Part shown: in pieces, positions 54,501-63,577 of the stretch
Layout of the letters: each line of letters starts with the position of its first letter
Numbering within the stretch: position 1 is the first letter of the stretch
Assembly: GCA_028752905.1 (NCBI GenBank)
Contig: JAQNBH010000011.1
Location: 34,328,017 to 34,392,016, forward strand
Source: Cladorhizidae sp. MBARI D1340-BT2
Taxonomy: Eukaryota; Porifera; Demospongiae; Poecilosclerida; Cladorhizidae
Reading direction: 5' to 3'
Length of the DNA stretch: 64,000 nt
Program-made: the position numbers and the translations under genes
Notes under the pieces: model-generated
Database searches by the model: none
Seen by the model: the letters and a program-made list of their open reading frames with translations, nothing else
What the model was told of the DNA's origin: nothing

Positions 54501-55877
54501 TCTTTGAGATGTTGGTGTGCTTCAGGCATGATTGTACTGCCCTAGCAGCTCTTGCACGTAGGTCTCAGTCTTCAGTCTTCTCTGAAGGCAGGCAACGTGG
54601 TCTTTGGTTTTTGAGGTGCGTGATGGCTTCCCCAGAAGTAACATTGGCAAGACAATGGCGGCCTTGATTGCCACTGATTCCAGGGCAGAAGCAGCTGCTA
54701 ATGCCCCAAGTAGCTCGGCCAGTTCAGATAGAAAAGCTGATCCCACTTTGCCATATGGTACCCATGAAGGCATTTGGTTTCTACTTTATCAGTCTAACAA
54801 AGTTTTGGTGTGCTGGTTTGTTACGTCAGCAAAGGACTCAAGGCACGCTGGAAGTCCTTGTGCTGCTAAAATCAGCCGGAACATTTAGGAGTCAAGGAAC
54901 CTTGAACTGCAAAAGGGAGTTTGGTCTGAGATACCTGTACGAGGGTTATAATATTTCATTTCAATATAGATGAAACCACACTAGGGGAGTGCTACAGGAC
55001 CCCCCCTCCCAATAACTACTACTACTACTACTACTACTGCCAACATCCACACCAACCCTCTGCATCTACCAACAACAATAACCACCTTACATCATTGATA
55101 TGATGACCAGTGCTTGACACAAACTCCTCGCAGGCTGTAGTCCTACGAGATCACAAGACTAATAATCACACACACACACACAACTTGTAACCATAGAGAC
55201 AACCAATCATACCAGCTCTCCTGCATACCTGGAAGAAGAATCGTAGGCATGCAAATCTAGAATTAGCTCCAAGTCAATTTTCGACCTCTCTGTTCTGATG
55301 AGCTTAGCCATGCTATTAATAGCCCTAAACAAACAATACAGCAGGATAATATATGACATAACTGTGACCTAATAGATGTTGCTAAATATAGATAGGGCTT
55401 GACATTGGCAGGACTCGATGCTAAATATCTATGCTAAATATAGACAGGGCTTGACACTAAATATAGACAGGGATCGATACTATATATATATATATAGACA
55501 GGGCTCGATGTTAAATGTAGGCAGGGCCGGATGCTCTTGTTCGATGCCAAGCTCTCATGAATGTAAAGTCTAGTAATCCCTACATAGTAATCCCTAGTAG
55601 TCGATACAGATTAGAGTCAACACATTAATGATATGCGAAATGAGAGGAGTTAACTTCATGCCGGGATTTTGCCAGGTACTGTAAGGTCTGCATTACTAGA
55701 GAAGAGATTAAAACACAGTGCCACAACATTTAGTTTACTACACCTGATTCTTACAGAAACAGCCTCCAACAGTTGAGGTGACACCAAGTCAACCTTGTTG
55801 ACCAGGAGTATGTCAGCTAGAGCTACTTGGCGAGAGGCTTCATTGACAAGACTATCCGGTTTCACTTCATCCAACTG
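40262..55877 (-). CDS. ZNG1: ZNG1/CBWD CobW-type zinc chaperone GTPase, last seven exons
   Basis: Zinc-dependent GTPase that delivers zinc to client metalloproteins such as methionine aminopeptidase. Exons on the minus strand: 55744-55877, 55229-55324, 55091-55142, 52973-53041, 52551-52616, 45562-45685, 40262-40320; 600 nt, 199 codons plus TAG, all phases agree. The first holds [20 protein letters not shown] and LVNKVDLV (the NKxD guanine-specificity motif); the second [16 protein letters not shown]; the rest is the CobW C-terminal domain ([39 protein letters not shown]). The N-terminal half with the P-loop and the zinc-binding CxCC motif was not found up to 64000; it may lie beyond the window. 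Introns are filled with arrays and transposons. One donor is GC rather than GT. Confidence 0.93.
40500..40560. repeat. (GT)n microsatellite
   Basis: Interrupted GTGTGT tract in the last ZNG1 intron. Confidence 0.85.
40935..41540. repeat. 26 bp minisatellite, about 23 copies
   Basis: Unit CTGTGCAGACCCCATTTGTG CCACCT. Period 26 rotates the frame, so long open frames exist in several phases of both strands. Confidence 0.97.
41600..41990. repeat. Degenerate 25-33 bp repeat
   Basis: Units of ATGCTGCACTGAATGACATC with variable ATCACC additions. Confidence 0.9.
41990..42430 (+). pseudogene. LINE reverse transcriptase C-terminal fragment
   Basis: [20 protein letters not shown] and [11 protein letters not shown] in one frame, then [20 protein letters not shown] and [20 protein letters not shown] in another: the end of a LINE polyprotein family also seen at 53.6-54.9 kb. 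Followed directly by a (TAA)n tail. Confidence 0.8.
42455..42650. repeat. (TAA)n microsatellite, LINE tail
   Basis: About 30 TAA units grading into TAACAA. Position right after the LINE stop suggests it began as the element's 3' tail. Confidence 0.92.
42650..43165. other. ZNG1 intron sequence, nothing recognised
   Basis: Plain intronic sequence between the LINE tail and the 58 bp array. Confidence 0.5.
43167..44140. repeat. 58 bp minisatellite, about 17 copies
   Basis: Unit with CTCCTGAGACTACCTCCACA, CACATACACAACCTAACTCT and GGGGACTCACTTGTACCA. Units with GGACAC replace GGACTC every two to three copies. Confidence 0.97.
44381..45414. repeat. 32 bp minisatellite, about 31 copies, with one inverted unit
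   Basis: Unit GGGTGGCATCAGCTGTAACA GACAACACCACA. The final unit at 45382-45414 is the reverse complement, so the array ends in a foldback. Confidence 0.96.
45562..45685 (-). CDS. ZNG1: ZNG1 exon with GC donor and triplicated acceptor
   Basis: [20 protein letters not shown] then [20 protein letters not shown]. The donor is ATAG/gcaagc, a GC-AG intron. The acceptor with the first exon bases is present three times in tandem (45676-45755). Confidence 0.92.
45676..45755. repeat. 26 bp tandem triplication over a ZNG1 splice acceptor
   Basis: GACCACACCCTAACAAACAA TGTACA three times. On the gene strand each copy offers GTTAG/GGTGTGGTC. Confidence 0.93.
45899..46345. mobile_element. Foldback MITE, second copy of family B, right end lost
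   Basis: TTAA then AAGGGGGGTCG and the same arm as 39105 (TTTAGAGCTCCATAGATTCT). The centre has the inverted pair GAGGGCGTTGA/TCAACGCCCTC. The right arm stops after AACGCCTATTCAA with no GGGGGG end. Confidence 0.88.
46560..46830 (-). pseudogene. LINE polyprotein N-terminal fragment
   Basis: Minus strand: [20 protein letters not shown], preceded by a Gly/Pro-rich stretch. The GAVRxxSS-x-DTLAP motif precedes the reverse transcriptase in this LINE type. Interrupted by a GT microsatellite at 46606-46627. Confidence 0.65.
46840..47497. other. ZNG1 intron sequence
   Basis: Short open stretches on both strands; possibly more of the LINE fragment, not provable. A TAC/AAT trinucleotide tract lies at 47396-47460. 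Confidence 0.4.
47502..47547. mobile_element. Solo piggyBac-like terminus between two TTAA
   Basis: 46 bp flanked by TTAA on both sides. The right edge TCAATCGG resembles TTAATCGG at the right end of the 37064 element, and it also carries a GCGCCTAGAGGCGC palindrome in the same relative place. Confidence 0.6.
47955..49190 (+). pseudogene. Kolobok/Mutator-like transposase, broken
   Basis: [20 protein letters not shown] opens at 47955. After two apparent introns come [20 protein letters not shown] (48565-48620), then [20 protein letters not shown] and [20 protein letters not shown] (48770-48890; DGTW carries a catalytic Asp), then after a shift [20 protein letters not shown] and [12 protein letters not shown] short basic Cys-containing tail ([20 protein letters not shown]) follows near 49095. 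In-frame TAG at about 49023. Confidence 0.82.
49190..50200. other. 3' part of the Kolobok-like element, noncoding
   Basis: An open stretch [20 protein letters not shown] near 49325 could be another exon of the element. The rest is AT-rich with no motif. Confidence 0.4.
50361..52526. repeat. 28 bp minisatellite, about 77 copies, with higher-order repeats
   Basis: Unit CCTCCACCTGCCAGTCCCCT AGAAACAT. Blocks recur: the segment with AAACATCCAGTCTACTAG at 51431 returns at 51840 (409 bp apart) with the same order of variants, and a shorter block at 50678 returns near 50873. Confidence 0.97.
52551..52616 (-). CDS. ZNG1: ZNG1 exon (LLWEK)
   Basis: [22 protein letters not shown], 22 codons, phase 0. 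The donor lies about 25 bp from the end of the 28 bp minisatellite in the next intron. Confidence 0.93.
52676..52952. repeat. 42 bp minisatellite, about 6.5 copies
   Basis: Unit GTGTGTTATAACAGCACTCC CTAATATACTGCACACTTGT AT. It fills most of the intron between two ZNG1 exons. Confidence 0.96.
52973..53041 (-). CDS. ZNG1: ZNG1 exon, start of CobW C-terminal domain
   Basis: [23 protein letters not shown], 23 codons, phase 0 at both ends. Donor gtgagc. Confidence 0.92.
53045..53390. repeat. (TAC/ACT)n compound microsatellite
   Basis: Imperfect trinucleotide tract with ACAAGTA interruptions, starting at the acceptor side of a ZNG1 exon. A shorter (ACT)n lies at 55014-55036. Confidence 0.92.
53590..54900 (-). 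pseudogene. LINE reverse transcriptase, decayed
   Basis: Minus strand, 5' to 3': [20 protein letters not shown] and [72 protein letters not shown] (RT motif 1 region); [32 protein letters not shown] (motif A); [23 protein letters not shown] (motif B). Many shifts. Same family as 41990-42430 and probably 46560-46830. Between two ZNG1 exons, same strand. Confidence 0.82.
55091..55142 (-). CDS. ZNG1: ZNG1 short exon
   Basis: 52 nt, [17 protein letters not shown]. Chosen because only the tcgtag acceptor completes the AG of the previous exon and keeps the frame to the next (EVRTVTF). Confidence 0.82.
55229..55324 (-). CDS. ZNG1: ZNG1 exon (LDLHAYDS)
   Basis: [20 protein letters not shown] then [10 protein letters not shown]. 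Acceptor tttag, donor gtatgc, phase 2 at both sides. Confidence 0.92.
55370..55540. repeat. Degenerate repeat ACAGGGCTCGATGCTAAATA
   Basis: Five to six imperfect units of 25-40 bp in a ZNG1 intron, with a short TA microsatellite. Confidence 0.75.
55744..55877 (-). CDS. ZNG1: ZNG1 exon with NKxD motif
   Basis: Starts CAG (phase 0) after ttgtag. [20 protein letters not shown] then [12 protein letters not shown] and ending in phase 2 at gtgtag. Confidence 0.94.
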
Positions 55878-55884
55878 CTACAAA

Positions 55885-55928
55885 ATAAAGAGGGGGGGGG
55901 GGGTGGGGGGAGGGGGAGGAGGGGGGAA
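55885..55928. repeat. Poly-G/GGGGAGG tract
   Basis: G-rich tract 8 bp from the acceptor of the first recognised ZNG1 exon. On the gene strand it is a C-rich polypyrimidine stretch upstream of ttttgtag. Confidence 0.85.
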
Positions 55929-55929
55929 T

Positions 55930-57956
55930 GGAAGAAACGTTGGACATTTAAGTAAGTTCTAATCATACCACATGAATGTCAAAAATTCTATATACTGTAT
56001 GAATCTTGTTGTCGAATGTTGTAAGTAGCCATTTTCCTAGCCATTGACCTAGCCATGGCAGGCTGAGGCCGTAGAAATCAGTTACCCCACGTGGACTGGA
56101 GAGTGTGCTATGATAGCTGAAATTCAGCGTAAGGTCTTCGGCCTGTCCTTGCTCCTCACGAAATCATGGACAGTCAACTTGCCAACAGTTCAGTCGCTAC
56201 TCTACCTAAACGTCTCTCATTCTTCAACACCATCTCAGATCTCAAGTTTACTCTCGATATTAAAGGCCAACCTTTTGCTCTTGTGAGTAGGTCGAGCTGT
56301 CTCTGCTTTGACACGGAGCAAGAAGAATCGATTGAAAGAAGTAGCAGGCAGAGGTCACGTGGGAGAACAGTAGATATTTCATGGCGCATGAGCAATGAAT
56401 TATTTATGTGAAATGAGAAAATAGTGCACTAAATGCAGCCGGCATTTCTGCGGGCACGGTGGGAGTGGCTAGCATTGCTACTTCTTTCGGTTGACCGATG
56501 TATTTGGGTAAGTAAAGTTTGAATAACTGCCTCCCTACTGCATATACACATCATATTTGTGGGCACATCTCAGCTAGTCGCACCTCCAAATCTTCTCATT
56601 GTAGTATATGTATATATATTGTATGTTCTCTGTGCGTACATTACACACTTTCTTAATAGATGTCGTAATATCTATTTACATGAAAAGTAATTTTGCATAT
56701 CGCACACACACAACCCCCCCCCCCCCCCCCCCCACACACACACACTGGGAGGCTAAAACTACAGAGTGATGGACTTGAACAAGCCACGGTGAAGCAGAGC
56801 AACAAAATGGTTCTGTCGCCCTTCCTCGGACAAAGGCTTCGTGTCTCCAATCAAGAAGGCGATCCTTACGGATATTTGGCAACCCCCAGGGAATATGGCA
56901 TCCCCAAGCCAAATACCCTAGTGGATTTGTTATCCCCTCAGGAAATTTGGCACCTCTTGCGCGTGCAGTTTCTTCTGCCACCAACTCAGAGATAGTATAT
57001 ATATATATATAAGAGAGACGAAATCCATGTGACGAAGAACCAGGAGTCATGGAGGTCAGCAGTAAACCGCCAGTCACTATGCGATTGATGTCTAGGGAGT
57101 AATGGTGCAAGCAAAGTTGAACATGTCCATTGAATTCCAACCAGCTGAAAGACTGTTTAAGAAAGCATCCTCTTCCACCACTTCATGGTACCAAACCAGA
57201 GCTTGGGAAGAGGGTGGAAGAAACAGAGTTTTTAGAAACTTGAACTCGGATATTGTGCAATCAAAGGATTTCACAACAATGCTCTTGCCTACTGTATGTA
57301 CTTTTGATTCTTCCTGGCACTGGACCAGCCCTAGCCAGGTTTCTTTGCTGTTGCCATTGACATTGGTTTCTTTGCCATACTCCCTGATCGAGTTTCGCGT
57401 GTGAGGGATACCAAATAGCCTAGGGTGTTCTGCACGGGGGTGCGAAAAAGTGGCGAATGCCAAATTCCCCGGCTCAAGGGAATAAAAGTGGAATATTCCA
57501 TTCCAGCTACTAAAAGCCGGAACCGCTCACATGATGTATGTACATGTATGCGCAGTCTCATGAATGAGACCATTACAAGATCACCCACCCCCTCTCGGCT
57601 TGGGTATAGGTGGATCCATCTGGCCATGCATTTGTATGTCGTTGTTCATTATAAGATGTTCCAGTTTATTGGTTTTATTGACTCACACTTATAATTTTTT
57701 TTGTGAGACAATTTTCTCCCCCTGGAAGCATGTGTGGTCCGGTCCTATGGTGGAATGGAAGGTGTTGTCTTGACACAGGCCAAGGCTCGTAACATCGCTC
57801 AAGCAGTGCACACACTACAAACTTCTACTTCTTCTTCAGCACACCTCCTCTTCGTAAGGCAAGGGCTGACAAGCTTTCCTGTTAGGTGGAGAGCAATAAC
57901 TTGCAGAGATGTTTGGTGCTGTTGTATCCACCATTCTGTGGGCGTCTCAACCATAA
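55930..57956. other. Unassigned sequence upstream of the recognised ZNG1 exons
   Basis: I searched both strands for the ZNG1 P-loop, CxCC and ETTGLADP segments and found none. Contains poly-C/CA at 56713-56745. An open plus-strand stretch (EGVVLTQAKARNIAQAVHTL, about 57745-57856) ends in a good gtaag donor and could be an exon of an unknown gene. Confidence 0.35.
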
Positions 57957-58090
57957 ACACACACACCATCACCCCTCTCCACCACTCCCACACCATCACT
58001 CCCACACCATCACCCTCTCCACCACTCCCACACCATCACCCTCTCCACCACTCCCACACCATCACTCCTCTCCACCACCCCCGCATCCCA
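57957..58090. repeat. About 26 bp repeat CACCATCACCCTCTCCACCA
   Basis: Five imperfect units with CTCCCACACC. Confidence 0.88.
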
Positions 58091-58302
58091 TTAACATATA
58101 TTCTCAGAACTTATCCCTCTCATCAGGACTGGAGATGTGACCAACATACAGTAGATGGATTAGTTACAGAGTGAATAAGTTTCCCAGAAGAATCCTACAT
58201 TGAAGAGGACATATTTCAAAGACATGGCAACAGCTTCTACACAAGCAAGACAAGTTGTTTTCTCAAAATGTGTTTGGTTTTTTATATAGTGCAGGTGAAC
58301 CA

Positions 58303-59052
58303 AAAATGACTCCCATCCACTACATTGGTGATGCATCCATAGCATCAGTTCCCCCCGCATAATTATCATGACAGTTGCAAACCATCCATCCACTACATTG
58401 GTGATGCATCCATAGCATCAGTTTCTCCCCGCATAATTATCATGACAGTTGCAAACCATCCATCCATACATTGGTGATGCATCCATAGCATCAGTTCCCC
58501 CCGCATAATTATCATGGCAGATGCAAACCATCCATCCACTACATTGGTGATGCATCCATAGCTCCCCGCATAATTATCATGACAGTTGCAAACCATCCAT
58601 CCATACATTGGTGATGCATCCATAGCATCAGTTTCCCCCCCGCATAATTATCATGGCAGATGCAAACCATCCATCCACTACATTGGTGATGAATCCATAG
58701 CATCAGTTTCTCCCCGCATAATTATCATGGCAGCTGCAAACCATCCATCCACTACATTGGTGATGAATCCATAGGATCAGTTTCCCCCCCACATAATTAT
58801 CATGGCAGATGCAAACCATCCATCCACTACATTGGTGATGCATCCATAGCATCAGTTTCCCCCCCGCATAATTATCATGGCAGATGCAAACCATCCATCC
58901 ACTACATTGGTGATGCATCCATAGCATCAGTTCCCCCCCCCGCATAATTATCATGGCAGTTGAAAACCATCCATCCACTACATTGGTGATGCATCCATAG
59001 CATCAGTTTCTCCCCGCATAATTATCATGGCAGTTGCAAACCATCCATCCTA
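58303..59052. repeat. About 74 bp minisatellite, 10 copies
   Basis: Unit with CCATCCATCCACTACATTGG, TGATGCATCCATAGCATCAG and CGCATAATTATCATGGCAG; the C run and the CATAGC part vary. Confidence 0.96.
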
Positions 59053-59189
59053 ACTTGCCACTCCTACCTTAGTTATTAAGTGTGATACATCAGCGGAGTC
59101 CAACAGAGCAGGTGTCGTGCACAAGAACAAATGCCAGTATACTATGTGGTCAGCAGGTCTCAGTAATACTACCACAGCTAGAATTTATA

Positions 59190-59412
59190 CCTTAAGACCC
59201 TGAATCATTCCAGAATTTACGTCTGAAAACCCTAATCATTCCAGAATTTACATCTGAAACCCCTGAATCATTCCAGAATTTACGTCTGAAAACCCTGAAT
59301 CATTCCAGAATTTACATCTGAAAGCCCTGAATCATTCCAGAATTTACGTCTGAAAGCCCTGAATCATTCCAGAATTCACACCTGAAGACCACGCTGAATC
59401 ATTCCAGAATTT
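59190..59412. repeat. About 32 bp minisatellite, 7 copies
   Basis: Unit GAATCATTCCAGAATTTACG TCTGAAAACCCT. Confidence 0.94.
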
Positions 59413-60970
59413 CGTGTCATGCAATGCTCAACTTACATGAAGATGTTATGATGTGCTGGGCTTTCTGAAGAAGATAACTCCATTCCCAGATCTAGTATGC
59501 ATCTGTGGCCTACAAGAGATTGAGGAAGCTGATCCGAGTTCTTTCTCTAATGACACCCTTCGACTTCTTTCAAATATTTTCAAACATGGGGATTTTTCCA
59601 TGTACCTCCACTGATCATGCGTCACACCTGGTGCTAACGAGAAAGACGAGGTGTTCCAGTCATATCTGTTTTACAAGCTCACCGAAACACATCAGGACAT
59701 GTTCAGAGAGTGCGCACAGCCAAAGTTCCTTCCTTGAAGTCAACTATACCATCGACATGGAAAAAGCTATTGTGCATGGCCTCCTCAGGAGAAATTCCTG
59801 GAAAGAAGCTGTTGCAGTGTTGGAACCATAATATATATATATATATATATAGAGAGATCTGAGGATGTGGTGTCGCAGGCTTGAATCACCCACTACTCCA
59901 AACATCTCTATTTATGTGGAGGACACTCACTCAACAGCTCTTCCTCCCCCGTCCAACCAAACCAAAGATGACGAGACGAAGCTCGCTTCCCAAAGAAATG
60001 TGCGAGATGTTGCGTACTTCATGAAGGAGATACATTATTTCTGTGCATGATTCCGCTGGGAAAGTGGGTGCCTGAGAAGCATGGCATGTTCAACCCTATA
60101 CAGTGGAATTACAAACAGACAATAGGAAGGTTTTAATAGGCTGTTGAAACTCTCATTTATAAAATGTCAAAGTATCTGTGCATGCACTCGATATATTTGC
60201 ATGGTTACGAAAGGTCTTCAAGACCAGAAAGAACGTCCGCTAGAGAGCGCTGTTCTTTCATTTGCAGTTGCAGGCACTGAAATCAAGTGCGGTTATGCTG
60301 GATCAGGAGAGCACTCACTCACTCTCTCTCTCAAATTCCTCCTTGCAGCCTGTTGAACTCTCCCTTCAGTATTTACCGCCGAGCTCTCCTGGTGAGGAGG
60401 GTCAAGTTGTTGATGTGTAAGACTCTGTCACGTCAGAGGTTTCACGTATTAACATGTTTTACCAATTGATGCTATTTGATATATCGTGACTTGTTATCTA
60501 CAGCCACTGCCATTGTGCATGTAAGGTGAAGAAAAGGACCTTTCTGAGCTCCAGACAAAACGTCCCCAGAAAGCCGACCTTGTACAATCTATGCAGTGCA
60601 ATTTGTGAAATACGTGCACCAACAAACTCCCAGCTCACATTTAGAGACAATGACTTCTTCGATAATCAACTTAAATTTAGTCACTCTGATTGTAATGATC
60701 ACGAGAAGTGACTTGTCAAAGCGTGCATAGTCAGAGCCGTCTTTAATGCATGGACACACTGAGCAGCTACCCAGCCCCCCCCACCATTTTAGGCCCCCTG
60801 TGAATAGAGAATAAAGTGTGCCACTATTACATTACCAGTCTCACCATCACTCTGCCTGTGATGAGAGGGAGATATATAATGGTCACGTTCAAAATGAATG
60901 TAAGCAGCTCAAGCACTACACATGGTCCATGATGAAGAACATGAGACTATCCCTGCGGTGAGAGTGTTCA
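59413..60970. other. Unassigned sequence with broken open stretches
   Basis: Plus-strand stretches such as QEIEEADPSSFSNDTLRLLS (59510-59570) and ASQRNVRDVAYFMKEIH (59980-60040) read like decayed coding sequence. No family recognised. A partial dispersed-repeat copy lies at 60653-60715. Confidence 0.3.
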
Positions 60971-60971
60971 T

Positions 60972-61728
60972 GTGCATAATGGTGACTAGCTGGTGCAGGG
61001 AGCGCACCCTTTCAAGATTGAAACCATCAGAGAATCAGTACATGGTGACTAGCTGGTGCAGGGAGCACACCCTTTCAAGATTGAAACCATCAGAGAATCA
61101 GCACATGGTGACTAGCTGGTGCAGGGAGCGCTCCCTTTCAAGATTGAAACCATCAGAGAATCAGCACATGGTGATTAGCTGGTGCAGGGAGCGCTCCCTT
61201 TCAAGATTGAAACCATCAGAGAATCAGCACATGGTGATTAGCTGGTGCAGGGAGCGCTCCCTTTCAAGATTGAAACCATCAGAGAATCAGCACATGGTGA
61301 CTAGGGAGCACTCCCTTTCAAGATTGAAACCATCAGAGAATCAGCACATGGTGATTAGCTGGTGCAGGGAGCGCTCCCTTCAAAAGATTGAAACCATCAG
61401 AGAATCAGCACATGGTGACTAGCTGGTGCAGGGAGCGCTCCCTTTCAAGATTGAAACCATCAGAGAATCAGTACATGGTGACTAGCTGGTGCAGGGAGCG
61501 CTCCCTTTCAAGATTGAAACCATCAGAGAATCAGCACATGGTGACTAGCTGGTGCAGGGAGCGCTCCCTTTCAAGATTGAAACCATCAGAGAATCAGTAC
61601 ATGGTGACTAGCTGGTGCAGGGAGCGCTCCCTTTCAAGATTGAAACCATCAGAGAATCAGCACATGGTGACTAGCTGGTGCAGGGAGCGCTCCCTTTCAA
61701 GATTGAAACCATCAGAGAATCAGCACTA
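60972..61728. repeat. 63 bp minisatellite, 12 copies
   Basis: Unit with GCAGGGAGCGCTCCCTTTCA, AGATTGAAACCATCAGAGAA and TCAGCACATGGTGACTAGCT. Divisible by 3, so one frame stays open for 166 codons. The GGAGCGCTCC palindrome sits in each unit. Confidence 0.96.
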
Positions 61729-61729
61729 T

Positions 61730-62104
61730 GTAGCAGCATTGGAACTGGCCGTCACTCAAGCAGACATCCTGAAGAACATTGTCTTCCAACCAATTATAAA
61801 ACAATTCTCTGCAAAGAAATGTCGCAAACATTTGTGGTGATTAGTCCTTGCTCTACCAATTAATTATCGTTTGTGTTGTTCAATGTAACAGTTTTGGTAT
61901 CCATGGCTCTGTGTGCAGTGTATGTGTTTGGTTATGTACATACAGTACTATGCAGCTGTAGCACTCCAAGTGAAGTAAGACTGAAACAGATGACCTTGAA
62001 AGTGCAGAGTGTGTCAGTGGCTATGAGACTGGTGTGGACTCAGCCAAGGAAGGTGAGCTGAAGGCTGACAAGTGCACAAGTAGTATGTACATCACTGACA
62101 AATG
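61730..62104. other. Spacer, nothing recognised
   Basis: Between two arrays. No feature supported. Confidence 0.5.
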
Positions 62105-62396
62105 GTAGCAAAGAAGGCAGAAGGAAGGGCCACCTAAAGGTTTGATGAACATCACATCTCAGGTAGCAAAGAAGGCAGAAGGAAGGGCCACCTAGAGGTT
62201 TGATGAACATCACATCTCAGGTAGCAAAGAAGGCAGAAGGAAGGGCCACCTAAAGGTTTGATGAACATCACATCTCAGGTAGCAAAGAAGGCAGAAGGAA
62301 GGGCCACCTAAAGGTTTGATGAACATCACATCTCAGGTAGCAAAGAAGGCAGAAGGAAGGGCCACCTAGAGGTTTGATGAACATCACATTTCAGGT
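62105..62396. repeat. 58 bp minisatellite, 5 copies
   Basis: Unit with GTAGCAAAGAAGGCAGAAGG, AAGGGCCACCTAGAGGTTTG and ATGAACATCACATCTCAG; copies differ mainly at one AAAGG/AGAGG site. Confidence 0.97.
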
Positions 62397-62740
62397 CACT
62401 AGTGAGTTAGGCGACAACTAGCTGCAAGGGTCCCAATTATTTATGTGTGAAATGTCTGCAACTAAGCGCATGTACAGACTGCAGCTTTTAAGCGCAAAGT
62501 CGTTGAATTTTCAGGGAATAGAAGAGCTGAAGGGAGTACAGAGTAAGTGATAAACTAATTAAGGCCTGTCCGCACTATACCAACGATCTACATCCGATCG
62601 ATATAAATCCTGTCCGCACTGCACTCACATTTTTCCGGGTACGATCCGATCGCGATCCGACTGGTCCACCCGGGGTAGGTAGATCCGATCGCTATAAGGT
62701 CCTATCCGAGTGAAATATATGGTGGGTGTGGCATTCTCAC

Positions 62741-63555
62741 ATGACAAAAACGCGGCTAGCGATAAGAAAGAGTTATGGCAGCTGGTTGGACTTGGAGGAG
62801 ACGAAGGCTTTGGTAGGAATCTGGGGGGATGAGGATGTTCAGGCTCAGTTAGATGGCGTGGCCAGGAACAGGTCGGTGTACCAGCGTATTGCCCAAGCCA
62901 TGAAAGACCTGGGACACGAGCGGACGTGGCAACAATGTAAAACGAAAGTAAAGAACCTCACCCAGAGGTATAGGAAGGTAAGCTTTTTGGTTTTGACCGT
63001 ATATCTTTAAGGCTGGCTGGCTGGTTTAGCTATAAGCTTTTGGGTTTTGCTCGCTGTTTTACAATATTAATGATGAATTTAATTTATTAGGTACCTTGAG
63101 TTCTCAGCACAGAAGAGAGGCAGTGACGGCTCGAAAGAAAGGTTTGTATTTAGAAGTTTGTACAATACAGTGTTAACTATTCCTTTTAAACCGGTAGGAC
63201 AAAAACGCCGGCATGAAGACAGTGGGCTGAGGGAGCTTGCTGCAATCTTCCAACCGGCAGAGGAGCGTGCAGCTGAGAGGGAGGAGCGTGCTGCAGAGAG
63301 GGAAGCAGAACTGCAAGCGAAGGAGCTAGCACTAGAGGCGAAGAGGAGGGAAAGGGAAGAGAAGCACGAGGAACGCATGATGGCCATGTTCAGCAGTATT
63401 ATCCTCCACCATCCACGTACCCTCCTAATAGTTTCCACACTTCTCTTCCCCCCCGCCCACCCTTTCCCCTTGCACCTTTCCCATCTCAACCACCACCACC
63501 AACAACTTATTTTTCATCTCCTAACTTCCCTCACCACTATTCACCTTCACCATAG
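62741..63555 (+). CDS. Harbinger-associated Myb/SANT-like DNA-binding protein
   Basis: Partner protein that binds transposon ends and aids nuclear import of the transposase. Exon 1 62741-62977 (ATG, MTKTRLAIRKSYGSWLDLEE, then the trihelix VYQRIAQAMKDLGHERTWQQ CKTKVKNLTQRYRK, donor gtaagc). A probable 34 nt exon at 63108-63141, then 63198 on: HEDSGLRELAAIF and a charged coiled coil (EERAAEREERAAEREAELQA). A Pro-rich tail (PPRPPFPLAPFPSQPPPPTT) to TAG at 63553 lies one frame over, so a shift near 63390 is present or a further splice is missed. Confidence 0.78.
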
Positions 63556-63577
63556 CTTATTATTGTGTTATTCAATT

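Noticed and set aside
60922..61840. 166- and 150-codon plus-strand repeat proteins
   Set aside because: The 63 bp array is a multiple of 3, which keeps frames open; no flanking gene structure.
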